Shown: positions 1 through 7,451 of the stretch, piece after piece
How the letters are laid out: each line of letters opens with the position of its first letter
Numbering within the stretch: the first letter of the stretch is position 1
Source of the DNA: an uncultured Coriobacteriaceae bacterium
Lineage (GTDB): Bacteria > Actinomycetota > Coriobacteriia > Coriobacteriales > UMGS124
Direction: 5' to 3'
Assembly (NCBI GenBank): GCA_900555105.1
Contig: USJP01000004.1
Coordinates: 1-17,818, forward strand
Length of the DNA stretch: 17,818 nt
The notes under the pieces: generated by a model
What the model was told of the DNA's origin: nothing
Databases searched by the model: none
What the model saw: only the letters and a program-made list of their open reading frames with translations
Program-made: the position numbers and the translations under genes

Positions 1-28
1 GGGGCCCCAACGAGTGATCGCACGCCAA

Positions 29-682
29 TCACGCCAGCTCGATGTCGATGATGTTGCGCACGGGGGCGTTGGAGACCGTAAACGAGAGACGACGGCACGT
101 CACCTCATTTAGGTAGTCTTCCTCGTTGCTCGCATACAGCAGGTACGGGATGTGCGTCGTGAACTCGGTGTCCTCCAACAGGCTGATGTAGCCCGTGGAC
201 TCATCGATGGTTTTGTTGGAGGTTGCCCAAAGATCCGTTTGGTATCGCATCGCCCTGATGGCCCCCTCAGGCACGAGCTTTGCCTCGGTAAGCAAGAACC
301 CCCCAGCCGTCGAACCTTTGTTTTTCATGCCCAAGCTCAAGCACAGCACGCTCTCAATGTCATCGTGCTCCGTTCGCTCAACTTGAGAAGGCGCCAAGGC
401 ATACCGCTCTATGTACTCGCGGCGGGACATGACCCGGGCGTCCTGAACGCTCACTGAGTATCCCGTCGTGGCCTCATTGGCATACGAGAGAAACGCGCCG
501 TCAAGGTCGACCCACTCTCCCATGGCATGGTGCGTCTCAGGATACTCAAAGGCATTGGCGTTGATCCACCAGATACGCCCAGCGAGAACGGCGACGCCGA
601 CGGCGCCGAGGCAGCCCGCGACAAAACGACGACGCGAGACCCTGGCGTTCGCACCTGCGCCGCCCTTTGCCCTAACGCTCAT
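29..682 (-). CDS. Extracytoplasmic protein with Tat-like N-terminus, last gene of the ABC operon
   Basis: A protein of 217 residues of unknown family. I chose the ATG at 682 because it overlaps the end of the ATPase gene by 11 bp; the frame stays open to 919, but that part lies antiparallel inside the ATPase gene. Residues 16-23 (SRRRFVAG) match a twin-arginine motif and are followed by a hydrophobic stretch to about 35; a possible signal peptidase site follows NANA at about 44, otherwise this is a membrane anchor. The exported part is hydrophilic with beta-strand-like alternation (YSVSVQDA at 75-82, SVLCLSLGMKN at 111-121). It resembles, weakly but along its whole length, the anchored protein at 3063-3770, suggesting two paralogues at either end of one operon. 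A role as an extracytoplasmic partner of the ABC transporter is inference. Confidence is high for the gene, low for its function. Confidence 0.75.
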   Translation of the reverse strand: MSVRAKGGAGANARVSRRRFVAGCLGAVGVAVLAGRIWWINANAFEYPETHHAMGEWVDLDGAFLSYANEATTGYSVSVQDARVMSRREYIERYALAPSQVERTEHDDIESVLCLSLGMKNKGSTAGGFLLTEAKLVPEGAIRAMRYQTDLWATSNKTIDESTGYISLLEDTEFTTHIPYLLYASNEEDYLNEVTCRRLSFTVSNAPVRNIIDIELA

Positions 683-1334
683 CGTACACCCCCTTCGCAA
701 GCACTTCGTGCCCGTCGATATGCCCTTCCGCCAGGTGCCAGATCTCGTCCGACAACCCTTGCAGCACGTTTGCGTCATGACATGCAAGAATGACCGTCGC
801 CCCACGCCCACGAGCCTCTTCAACCTCGCGACGAACCATCTCGACGCCGCCGCTGTCCAGGGCATTGGTGGGTTCGTCGAGCATAACGATGTCGGGCGTC
901 TCCATAAGGGCCGCCGCAATACCGAGACGTTGCTTCATACCGAGAGAATACTTGCGGTAGTGCCGCTTGTCGGCAGGATCAAGCCCGACTCTCTCGATCC
1001 AACCGCGAATCTCATCTGCGCCAAGCTGGCCCTTAATCGATGCGAGCATGCTCAGGTTTTCGAAGCCAGAGTAGCCGCTGAGAAACGTCGGGCCTTCGAG
1101 CAGCAGCCCCAGACTTGGCGGAAAGGGGATATCTTGACCGACTGTTTTACCGTTCACGTCGATGGTTCCAGAAGACGGCCTGACCAACCCTGCGACCATC
1201 CGCATGAGCATGGTCTTTCCCGACCCGTTGGGCCCGGCGAGGCCCGTTACCTTGCCGGGCTCAAACGTCATACTCACATTGCTGACAGCCTCAGCGCCTC
1301 TAAATGCTTTACTTACGCCGTTCACATGTATCAT
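672..1334 (-). CDS. ABC transporter ATP-binding protein
   Basis: A 220-residue ATPase subunit that would power the two permeases encoded just upstream. All motifs are present: Walker A GPNGSGKT at 34-41, ABC signature SLGMKQ at 130-135, Walker B IVMLDEP at 149-155, D-loop around 158-161 and the H-switch histidine at 186. The length and the LGMKQRLGIA signature are typical of single-domain ATPases paired with ABC-2 type permeases (drug, bacteriocin or antimicrobial-peptide transport and self-protection). The start codon overlaps the stop of the upstream permease gene as ATGA at 1331-1334, indicating translational coupling. Its 3' end overlaps the next gene by 11 bp. The substrate cannot be read from the sequence. 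Confidence 0.95.
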   Translation of the reverse strand: MIHVNGVSKAFRGAEAVSNVSMTFEPGKVTGLAGPNGSGKTMLMRMVAGLVRPSSGTIDVNGKTVGQDIPFPPSLGLLLEGPTFLSGYSGFENLSMLASIKGQLGADEIRGWIERVGLDPADKRHYRKYSLGMKQRLGIAAALMETPDIVMLDEPTNALDSGGVEMVRREVEEARGRGATVILACHDANVLQGLSDEIWHLAEGHIDGHEVLAKGVYDER

Positions 1335-2191
1335 GAGAGCGCCTCCTTCCCAAGCACGTCATGCCTCGCGAACGCAGCCCCACCGACAAACACGGCGGCG
1401 GCACCAACCAGCACAGACAAACCGATTCCCATCGCCGAATCAACGCCCGCATGAATCACCAGGGCGCTGCGGGCAATCATCAAATAGTTGCCCAAAGCGA
1501 AGTCGTTGAGATAAAACGCCGAAAGAAAAAGAATTGCCGCGGTGACCGCAAACGCCGCAAGAGGATTGACATTGACCGACACAGCAAGCTGCACAAGGCA
1601 CAACGCGCTCAACGCAACGGGAATGCCTGCAATGAACAAAGGCATCCCCTCTCCGCTTGTAAGAGCGTCGCTGTCTCCAGCCACGAAAAAATCCAGCAGC
1701 TCCGGAGCGAACTGAGACAAGACAAGACTAGCCGTTCCACCGCTTGCGTAAGATGCGATCAAGCAGACCGCAAACGCAACGAGGCAAAATGCCACTGCGC
1801 AGATGACGACCCACAGGCACTTGGCAAACCACCACGCCCATCGACTTTGCGCGGCGACACATTGCTTGACACCCACACCCTCTAAGTTGCGCACCGGGTA
1901 GCCCAACGTCACATAGGCCCCCATAAGACATACGCACAGCCAAGCCGCCGGAATCTTGAAGTTCTTGTCATGACGGGGGTCGTACTCTCCCATCCCCCCA
2001 AACAGGCTCGCAAGGCAATCCGTAAAACTCAGGCTTTGAAAGTCCCCATTTGGTTGAAGTGTGCGAAAGAAGAAAAGGGTGATGAGCAGGCAAAAGAGCA
2101 GGACGGATACTCCGAGCACGATAGCGGTTCGCCTCGCCTCGGCCTTTATGTCGCACAACACCAAACGCGCAACTGCCCCAAGGCGGCTCAT
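1331..2191 (-). CDS. ABC-2 type permease subunit (second)
   Basis: A 286-residue polytopic membrane protein. The chosen start is the ATG at 2191, which overlaps the upstream permease stop as ATGA at 2188-2191; the open frame extends to 2275 but only inside that neighbour. Hydrophobic segments lie around residues 22-42, 82-100, 120-147, 184-205, 208-226 and 252-272, giving about six membrane spans, as expected for an ABC-2 type permease. A long extracytoplasmic loop is likely around 148-183. There is no motif that identifies a substrate. The ATGA overlap with the downstream ATPase and the upstream permease shows a single translationally coupled unit, so a heteromeric transporter (two permeases plus ATPase) is the natural reading. 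Confidence 0.85.
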   Translation of the reverse strand: MSRLGAVARLVLCDIKAEARRTAIVLGVSVLLFCLLITLFFFRTLQPNGDFQSLSFTDCLASLFGGMGEYDPRHDKNFKIPAAWLCVCLMGAYVTLGYPVRNLEGVGVKQCVAAQSRWAWWFAKCLWVVICAVAFCLVAFAVCLIASYASGGTASLVLSQFAPELLDFFVAGDSDALTSGEGMPLFIAGIPVALSALCLVQLAVSVNVNPLAAFAVTAAILFLSAFYLNDFALGNYLMIARSALVIHAGVDSAMGIGLSVLVGAAAVFVGGAAFARHDVLGKEALS

Positions 2192-3060
2192 AACACATCG
2201 GCCTTGCGTCTGAAGTAGGGAACGACGATTGACACGACCAACATGAGCACGGCACACGCCAAGGTTGCCCACCAATAGCAGTAAAAGTTATCAGGCGACC
2301 CTTTGAGCTGGTCAAACAAGGTGATGCTCATACCGAAGTGCTCGTAGCCGTTCAAGCGCATGGCCACAAAGAGGTTCTCCCCCACATGTTTGATAAGAAG
2401 GAGAGCGATATAGGGCACGCAGATGAGCACAACGCGGTTGGCCCAAACGGTCGCCAAACTCATAACCATCGTCGCCCACAACCCGCACAGCACAAAGTTG
2501 ACGACGAGTTTGAGGAGGACATACAGCAGCGGGGCTGAGAAAAAAACGTTCGCAAACAAATCGGTCGGTCCCATGTCTATGTACATGGCATCAGTGACGC
2601 GCGGCATGTATGCAGGCAAGAAACATGCGACGATAAGAAGGTTGACGATGAGCGGAATGGTGGCCAGCAGGCCGGCGCTCGTGAACACGGCGCAATAGCG
2701 CGCCTTGTAAAACTCCCCACGCGTTGAGCGCGTGAGAACCTGCGCGACATAGCCGCTCCGCACATCCGATGCTAAAGACCAAGCGTATCCCATAAGGACC
2801 AACAAGGGCAGCACCACAAAAAAGAAACCGGCTGCCGGATTTGCCCCTCTCAAGGGGAGCCAGTTGTTGAAACAGGAAAACGTGGTGTGATAGTAGTAGC
2901 TTTCATTGCCATACTCGGCAATGACTCGCTGCCAGTGACCGACATACGTGTTGACCTGGTACAAAGCGGCGGCAACGGCAAGCACGGTCAAGACGGCCAT
3001 GGAACCCCTGAACCATGGGTTGCCCAAAGCCCTGCGCATCTCGTTTTGTAACAATCCCAT
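2188..3060 (-). CDS. ABC-2 type permease subunit (first)
   Basis: A 290-residue membrane protein starting with a short amphipathic, basic segment (residues 1-17) typical of ABC-2 permeases. Hydrophobic segments are seen near 18-36, 76-97, 125-149, 170-203 (probably two spans), 207-224 and 262-282. A loop with several Tyr and Asn residues sits between spans one and two (about 37-75). The ATG at 3060 is preceded by a strong purine-rich ribosome site (GAAGGGAGGGG) that runs through the stop of the preceding gene, only 2 bp away. The gene ends in an ATGA overlap with the second permease. It differs clearly from the second permease in sequence, so the two probably form a heterodimer. Substrate unknown. 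Confidence 0.85.
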   Translation of the reverse strand: MGLLQNEMRRALGNPWFRGSMAVLTVLAVAAALYQVNTYVGHWQRVIAEYGNESYYYHTTFSCFNNWLPLRGANPAAGFFFVVLPLLVLMGYAWSLASDVRSGYVAQVLTRSTRGEFYKARYCAVFTSAGLLATIPLIVNLLIVACFLPAYMPRVTDAMYIDMGPTDLFANVFFSAPLLYVLLKLVVNFVLCGLWATMVMSLATVWANRVVLICVPYIALLLIKHVGENLFVAMRLNGYEHFGMSITLFDQLKGSPDNFYCYWWATLACAVLMLVVSIVVPYFRRKADVL

Positions 3061-3062
3061 TC

Positions 3063-3770
3063 TCAGTCCCCTCCCTTCGATAACAGCGGCTTCAGGTAAA
3101 ACCTGTCAAAGATAGATGTACACACCAAGAAAGCGTCGGCAAGCCTGTCTTCCTCGCCGTCTTCCAGCGAGAAACCCAAGACGACGTGCGCTGTTTCGCC
3201 TTGGAGCAAGTCGATCTCTGCCTTCTCGTATGCACCTGATGTCTGGCCGTTTGCTAGCCATGTGCACCAGACAAGTCTTTCCGCATTGCCCCCAAAGGGG
3301 GTCGAGGTACAGATATCAAATCCATGCATATTAAGGACGACACCGTTTTCGGGAGCAGCATCTTTGTCGTTGTTCCACCATAGGTCGTGCTCAACGGCAT
3401 CGATGTTTGTTGCATCAAGGCGCACGACAAGAAAAGGCTTGCTCCCGTCGTGAAACAGGCTGTTCGTCTTTCCGAGGTCTCCTTCGGCTTCAAGCGCCTC
3501 GGGGTATGAATCATAGAGAACGGCGCTTTGGACCGTCAGTTCCACGTCGCCGTACCATTTCACATAATTGCATTCTTTACCAATCTCGCGATACGTGATG
3601 GTCATGGGCTCGCCGGCATTGACCGACCGCGTTGAATCCTCGAACAACTGCGGCTCGTTTGCCTTGTAGATTGCCTGACTCAAGTAGTATCCGCCAACGC
3701 ATAGCGCAATAACCAGGACAATAACCGCCGCCGCGATCAACTCGCCCCGTCGCGAGCGTTTTGCAGGCAT
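3063..3770 (-). CDS. Membrane-anchored extracytoplasmic protein of ABC operon
   Basis: A 235-residue protein with a basic N-terminus (KRSRR at 4-8) and one strong membrane span at about 11-30, followed by a soluble exported domain. I prefer the ATG at 3770 over the GTG at 3776 because AAAGGGGG stands at a normal distance from the ATG but touches the GTG. The exported domain shows strand-like patches (DVELTVQSAVLYD at 75-87, PFLVVRLDATN at 112-122, AHVVLGFSLED at 194-204) consistent with a beta-sandwich of the kind found in small bacterial cell-surface proteins; that fold assignment is inference. There is no Cys lipobox. It opens the tightly packed run of ABC genes, 2 bp before the first permease, and lies just after a strong hairpin. 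Probably a transporter-associated surface or immunity-like protein; function not recognised. Confidence 0.75.
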   Translation of the reverse strand: MPAKRSRRGELIAAAVIVLVIALCVGGYYLSQAIYKANEPQLFEDSTRSVNAGEPMTITYREIGKECNYVKWYGDVELTVQSAVLYDSYPEALEAEGDLGKTNSLFHDGSKPFLVVRLDATNIDAVEHDLWWNNDKDAAPENGVVLNMHGFDICTSTPFGGNAERLVWCTWLANGQTSGAYEKAEIDLLQGETAHVVLGFSLEDGEEDRLADAFLVCTSIFDRFYLKPLLSKGGD

Positions 3771-3791
3771 GTGCACCCCCTTTTGACAACT

Positions 3792-3826
3792 AGGGCGACA
3801 TTGCGTGCCGCATGCAATGTCGCCCT
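3792..3826 (-). terminator. Strong intercistronic hairpin (attenuator or partial terminator)
   Basis: AGGGCGACATTGC at 3792-3804 is perfectly complementary to GCAATGTCGCCCT at 3814-3826, a 13-bp stem. Pairing can continue inward through three more pairs (one G-U) to a CCG loop. The hairpin lies 17 bp after the stop of the secreted-protein gene and 21 bp before the start of the anchored-protein gene. In the direction of transcription it is followed by TAGTTGTCAAAAG rather than a clean T-run, so it may be a leaky terminator or an RNA-stabilising element rather than a full stop. Such a hairpin directly after a small secreted-protein gene would give more of that product than of the downstream ABC proteins. 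Confidence 0.7.
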
Positions 3827-3843
3827 TAATCCATCAAGAAGCA

Positions 3844-4344
3844 TTAGCGCCAGCCGTTATTGATAATCGATCCATTGCCTGCAAAACTATCGGGGCTCCA
3901 CACACCTGTCACATAACCAGGAAGAGACCATTGATAAGCGGTGAGGCGTACCAAATCGTATCCGCACTCTTTGAGGTCCGTTTTAAGCAGGAGACGCTCC
4001 TCTTCATCACTGCGATACAAGATACCAAACCCGTTGACAGTCAGAATCGACCCGTCTGTCCAAGAGCCACTCTCGTAGTCGAATCCTTCTCCATACACCT
4101 TGCACTTGTCGAAAGAAATATCCGTCGGGTAGATGAACAACGGCGACGTTTCTTCCTTCTGCTCACCTGCTGTACCAGCGGTCATCCCAGCTCCACCTAC
4201 ACTGAGGTCGAAATGGAAATCGGTATCGACGTGATGGTACGGTTCGATACCATCGTCTGCCATCGCAGGAACGGCGACACCCATTCCCATCACGAGCAAA
4301 AGAGACGCGACCGCCATTCGAACAGACCTTGATTTAAGCAGCAT
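3844..4344 (-). CDS. Small secreted protein of unknown family
   Basis: A 166-residue precursor. The ATG at 4344 is chosen because AAAGGAC precedes it at 7 nt and the residues that follow form a classical signal peptide: basic start (LKSRSVR), hydrophobic core about 10-24, and an AMA|DD cleavage site at 29/30. The frame stays open to 4434 without a better start. The predicted mature protein has about 137 residues, is acidic, and has only two Cys (81 and 127), possibly a disulfide. It is rich in Gly, Ser and aromatic residues, with a His/Tyr/Phe patch at 36-45 (YHHVDTDFHF) and a C-terminal SIINNGWR. I do not recognise the family. It sits between a membrane LuxR regulator and an ABC transporter operon, a layout seen for secreted peptides or bacteriocin-like proteins with dedicated export or immunity genes; that role is inference. 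Confidence 0.75.
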   Translation of the reverse strand: MLLKSRSVRMAVASLLLVMGMGVAVPAMADDGIEPYHHVDTDFHFDLSVGGAGMTAGTAGEQKEETSPLFIYPTDISFDKCKVYGEGFDYESGSWTDGSILTVNGFGILYRSDEEERLLLKTDLKECGYDLVRLTAYQWSLPGYVTGVWSPDSFAGNGSIINNGWR

Positions 4345-4459
4345 AAGTTTGTCCTTTCGTCCAAGGGGCAGTTGATGTGAGGATGTCCGCCTTTCCACCG
4401 CTCCTTTCTCTCGGGCGAACGTCCACGCTGACAAGCTTATGCTTATGAAAATCTCACCT

Positions 4460-4491
4460 CTGTAGACAAAAGGCTTACATTGTGTCTACAG
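4460..4491. promoter_or_regulatory. Inverted repeat, putative operator upstream of secreted-protein gene
   Basis: CTGTAGACA at 4460-4468 and TGTCTACAG at 4483-4491 form a perfect 9-bp inverted repeat with a 14-bp spacer. The arms are about 1.5 helical turns wide centre to centre plus spacer (roughly 23 bp between arm centres), so two protein subunits could bind on nearly the same DNA face. It lies 116 bp before the start of the secreted-protein gene and 23 bp after the regulator gene ends. On the minus strand the promoter-proximal arm contains TTGTCT, which could serve as a -35 element. A site for the LuxR-type regulator encoded next door is the natural guess, but this is inference. It lacks a T-run, so a terminator is less likely. 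Confidence 0.5.
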
Positions 4492-4514
4492 CGTTTACCT
4501 GGATGTTTATATGC

Positions 4515-7094
4515 CTATCCAACTCGTTTTGGGTCAAACTCATCCCAAAGGAGTCGCAAGAGATGATGTCGAGTTCTAATCCCCAGCTTTGCAAAGGCAC
4601 GCCGACGCATGCTATTGGCGGTTGAAAGAGAGTATGACAATTCCTCTGCAACTTGCGCCATGGAGCTTCCTTGAGAAAGAGCGACAGCCACTCGGACTTC
4701 GTCTGGAGTCAGTCCCTTACCAATCAAGAATCCTTCAAGGCGCTCCATGCTCACATTGGGCAAATCACGTCCCTCTTCATCCATCCCCGCCCAGGCGAAC
4801 AGGCAGCATGCAGCCCCCGCAAGCATGCAAAGGAACGCGCGCAGCATCGCAATCACATCCGGGTTAACTGTATTGTCAAACTCGCACAGCTTCGTTGCTC
4901 CCCATATATTCGTGGCATACACCGCTACGCAGCATCCCATTGCCGCCGCAATGCAGCCGCAAAGACCCCTCTTTCCCAGCGAATCCGTGCACCCTGGACC
5001 TTCACCACGCTGCAGGATACGCACCGCCACCAATATGACAAGGCCCACAAGCAGGCCAAAGCACAATCCCCTTGCCCATATGAGCAGGCAGGCACATCCG
5101 ATAGCAATGCCGCATATGGACCACTGTGCACCATTGCGTCTCAGCACGTGCAACATCGCCAGATTGAACAGAGCGAGCATCACCAGGCCAGTGGATTGCA
5201 GGGAGTCAAATGCAGTGGCACGCCATGTCTCTTCCCAAACGAAAGCAACACCAAAACATGCCAGCGTTGTAACTGCGTAAGCATTCCCAGCGCGCACATT
5301 TCCGATGTGCATCGGTGCACAATCAACCCCACTCGCAAGAATCGCTCCGGCGATTACCGCAAGCATTGACACAACGCAGGCAAGCCACCGCGACCCTTCG
5401 GAGAATAAAGCAAGCAAAACAAGAGTCGACACGCACCCCACCGCGACGAGAACACCCCTCGTTGTAGCAGGTAGAATGCAGAAATCCCTTCTCATATATA
5501 GAACGCTGGTACAAACAAATCCGGCAACGGAGCAGAGGAGTCCCATGCGTTGCGGAAAATACAGAGTCGTCTGGTCGACGGCGATTCCCGATTGATACAC
5601 CAAACAGCCTGCCGCAAAGACCACAAGCAAAGCAGCCAGACCATATGGCAATGCCCCACGCAACGGCGCATGTTGCCCTAACACATGTAGTACATGCGCA
5701 CAGCCAGCCGCGAGCAACAAACCGGCTGCCGCAGAGTATGCCATGGTCCATGTTGAATCCCAGACGAACGCCAACCGTCCATAAGGCATGAGCAGCAGGA
5801 TAAACAAGGAGACCGTGCCAACAAAGCGAAGTGTTTCCGCCACAAGACCTTTGGATATACCCGCCTCGCCTCGAGCAGGGCCCTCGCCCCTGAAACACAC
5901 CCCGGCCTCCTCGACAGCACCGGAACAGCATGCCCTCTTCGACAATTCGGCGAGAAGCTGGTCAATTGTCTGATAACCCAGCTTCTTGCATATACGGCTT
6001 CTGTACGTACGTACGGTAGACGCTTGCATACCCAGCCTCTGCGCCACCTGAGCAGAATCAAGGCCGTTGGAGCAAGCCGTAAGAACCTCCAATTCCCGAT
6101 TGGACAGCCCGGCCCCGTTTAGCAGGTGACGTATCGTTTCGTCAGAAAAACCCGTCTCGGAGCAACCGTTAGCAATATGGTCAGACCCCAACCGGGAAGG
6201 CGCACCAAGTCCCGCGCTGGCACGATGCCACAGCACCGCAATGGCCAAAACCGCAAGCAGACACAGGCCATGAACAGCAAGCATCACCAAGGCGCAGCCT
6301 TTGCCCATGGGGACGGCAAGAAGGCCGAAACGACATGCGGCACGGAAAGCGAGCTCTCCCAAACAGAACGGAACGAGGCAATGCATGCCACCAAGAGGTA
6401 CGATTATTGAAGCAGCGGCAAGACTCAATGCGATGCAGGGCGTCGCAAGCAGACCGACCGGCATCGCAAGCGCGGCACCAACCGAAGTCCTCGTAACGCC
6501 CAATGCAAAAGCAATACCCGGCAACGCGATAAGAATAGCCCGAATGGCAGCTTCGTCCCTTCGCCCAAAAGACGCTCTGCCGAGGCAGACCACGTCCCCA
6601 TTGTTCGCACTTAGAAGATCTTTAAAATCAATCGCCCGTGAAGGATTCACCTGAAATGCCGCCCCGCAAAGCACGGCGAAAATAAAGGCAAGCCCCTTCT
6701 CGTGATAACCAGCTTCGATACTAGCACCCGAAAGGTCGAGCACCCAGTCATACGGAACCCCTGATTGTTCTTGCAAAAGCAGGGCGGAAAAGTTCGGCGA
6801 ATCCAACGCGACCGGCAATAGCAAGGCAAACAGTTCCAGCAATACTAAAAGAAAATTCAGCCCCAGTCCCACACCCAGACAAGACCACTTTATCTTTTCG
6901 TTACGACAGACGACTCGTACGACAGCGGTATGTCCAGCCCAGATGCCCAACAACAACCCAAACGCGACAAAGCCATAGGAACCGGAGTACATCCAACCAT
7001 AAGCATCGCCATGGTTTCCCAACACGTAGGGTCCGCCCATCACGCAGGCAAACCAGAGACACCAAAGCACCCTCTGAGCGGTTTCATGATTCAC
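4515..7094 (-). CDS. Membrane-spanning regulator with two LuxR-type HTH domains
   Basis: An 859-residue protein made of two copies of the same plan: membrane spans followed by a LuxR-type DNA-binding domain. Half one has about eight spans (residues 8-28, 36-58, 72-96, 135-150, 185-235, 238-262, 265-290) and a helix-turn-helix domain at 328-385 (GLSNRELEVL, then VAQRLGMQASTVRTYRSRI and KKLG). Half two has about ten to twelve spans from 420 to 768 and a second domain at 793-850 (GLTPDEVRVA, then VAEELSYSLSTANSMRRRA and AKLG). The usual coriobacterial type has about 450-500 residues and one such domain. The start is a GTG at 7094 with AAGGAG 6 nt before it. It is Cys-rich. It probably senses a ligand in the membrane and controls the neighbouring secreted-protein and ABC genes; both points are inference. 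Confidence 0.9.
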   Translation of the reverse strand: MNHETAQRVLWCLWFACVMGGPYVLGNHGDAYGWMYSGSYGFVAFGLLLGIWAGHTAVVRVVCRNEKIKWSCLGVGLGLNFLLVLLELFALLLPVALDSPNFSALLLQEQSGVPYDWVLDLSGASIEAGYHEKGLAFIFAVLCGAAFQVNPSRAIDFKDLLSANNGDVVCLGRASFGRRDEAAIRAILIALPGIAFALGVTRTSVGAALAMPVGLLATPCIALSLAAASIIVPLGGMHCLVPFCLGELAFRAACRFGLLAVPMGKGCALVMLAVHGLCLLAVLAIAVLWHRASAGLGAPSRLGSDHIANGCSETGFSDETIRHLLNGAGLSNRELEVLTACSNGLDSAQVAQRLGMQASTVRTYRSRICKKLGYQTIDQLLAELSKRACCSGAVEEAGVCFRGEGPARGEAGISKGLVAETLRFVGTVSLFILLLMPYGRLAFVWDSTWTMAYSAAAGLLLAAGCAHVLHVLGQHAPLRGALPYGLAALLVVFAAGCLVYQSGIAVDQTTLYFPQRMGLLCSVAGFVCTSVLYMRRDFCILPATTRGVLVAVGCVSTLVLLALFSEGSRWLACVVSMLAVIAGAILASGVDCAPMHIGNVRAGNAYAVTTLACFGVAFVWEETWRATAFDSLQSTGLVMLALFNLAMLHVLRRNGAQWSICGIAIGCACLLIWARGLCFGLLVGLVILVAVRILQRGEGPGCTDSLGKRGLCGCIAAAMGCCVAVYATNIWGATKLCEFDNTVNPDVIAMLRAFLCMLAGAACCLFAWAGMDEEGRDLPNVSMERLEGFLIGKGLTPDEVRVAVALSQGSSMAQVAEELSYSLSTANSMRRRAFAKLGIRTRHHLLRLLWDEFDPKRVG

Positions 7095-7451
7095 GGCAGG
7101 CTCCTTTTCATTGATGAAAATCCTACCCTATCACTGCATGTGAGGCATCCTGTTTCGGAATGTGTCAGTCACATCCAACATTGCGCCTTTCACCGACCGA
7201 TCGGGAGACTCAACCAACAGACAAAGCCTTTTTCATAGCTTGCATCGGTATGGCCCCATCTCCCCAGGCAGGCGTCACATGTGGTACCCCCGCCCACAGC
7301 ACAACCACATATGGGCAGGAAAATCAGGCATTCGACGCATGTTTTGGCGATTCCCACGCCGCATTTCGCACTTTGGGGTTTATCCTTACGGTTTGCGGCA
7401 CGTCGTCGCATGCGGGCACGCCGTCCGCTCCCCGACCAAGGAGGGCCAGCC
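7095..7451. other. Divergent intergenic region between regulator gene and corA-type gene
   Basis: A stretch of 357 bp without a gene that must hold the promoters of two divergent transcripts. Visible items are the ribosome site and a palindrome for the leftward regulator gene (described separately), a 5-bp dyad ATGTG-TCAGT-CACAT at 7160-7174, and the AAGGAGG ribosome site at 7439-7445 for the rightward gene. I could not pick convincing -35/-10 pairs in either direction. Short open frames here (for example the upstream extension of the corA frame to 7281) lack ribosome sites and look non-coding. Confidence 0.6.
7105..7120 (-). promoter_or_regulatory. 16-bp palindrome next to the ribosome site of the LuxR-type gene
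   Basis: On the minus strand TTTTCAT-CA-ATGAAAA forms two perfect 7-bp arms around 2 bp, and the second arm runs directly into the AAGGAG ribosome site. As RNA the two-base loop is too tight for the full stem, so a DNA-binding site (operator, possibly autoregulatory) is at least as likely as an RNA hairpin hiding part of the ribosome site. Confidence 0.35.

Noticed and set aside
1..28. GGGGCCCC palindrome at the left edge as terminator of the first operon
   Set aside because: It is cut by the window edge and any partner sequence or T-run lies outside, so it cannot be judged.
468..1454. Long plus-strand open frame of 328 codons
   Set aside because: Lies opposite the ATPase and neighbouring genes, which have complete conserved motifs; no ribosome site and low-complexity composition.
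3844..4344. Lactococcin 972-type bacteriocin assignment for the secreted protein
   Set aside because: The mature protein is too long and lacks the expected aromatic/His pattern at both ends; the ABC partners are two separate short permeases rather than the large associated membrane protein.
4460..4491. Intrinsic terminator for the LuxR-type regulator gene
   Set aside because: A 9-bp stem with a 14-nt loop and no T-run on the minus strand; the operator reading fits better.
7281..7451. N-terminal extension of the CorA-type frame
   Set aside because: No ribosome site, Arg/Pro-rich composition unlike CorA, and a strong AAGGAGG site supports the start at 7452.
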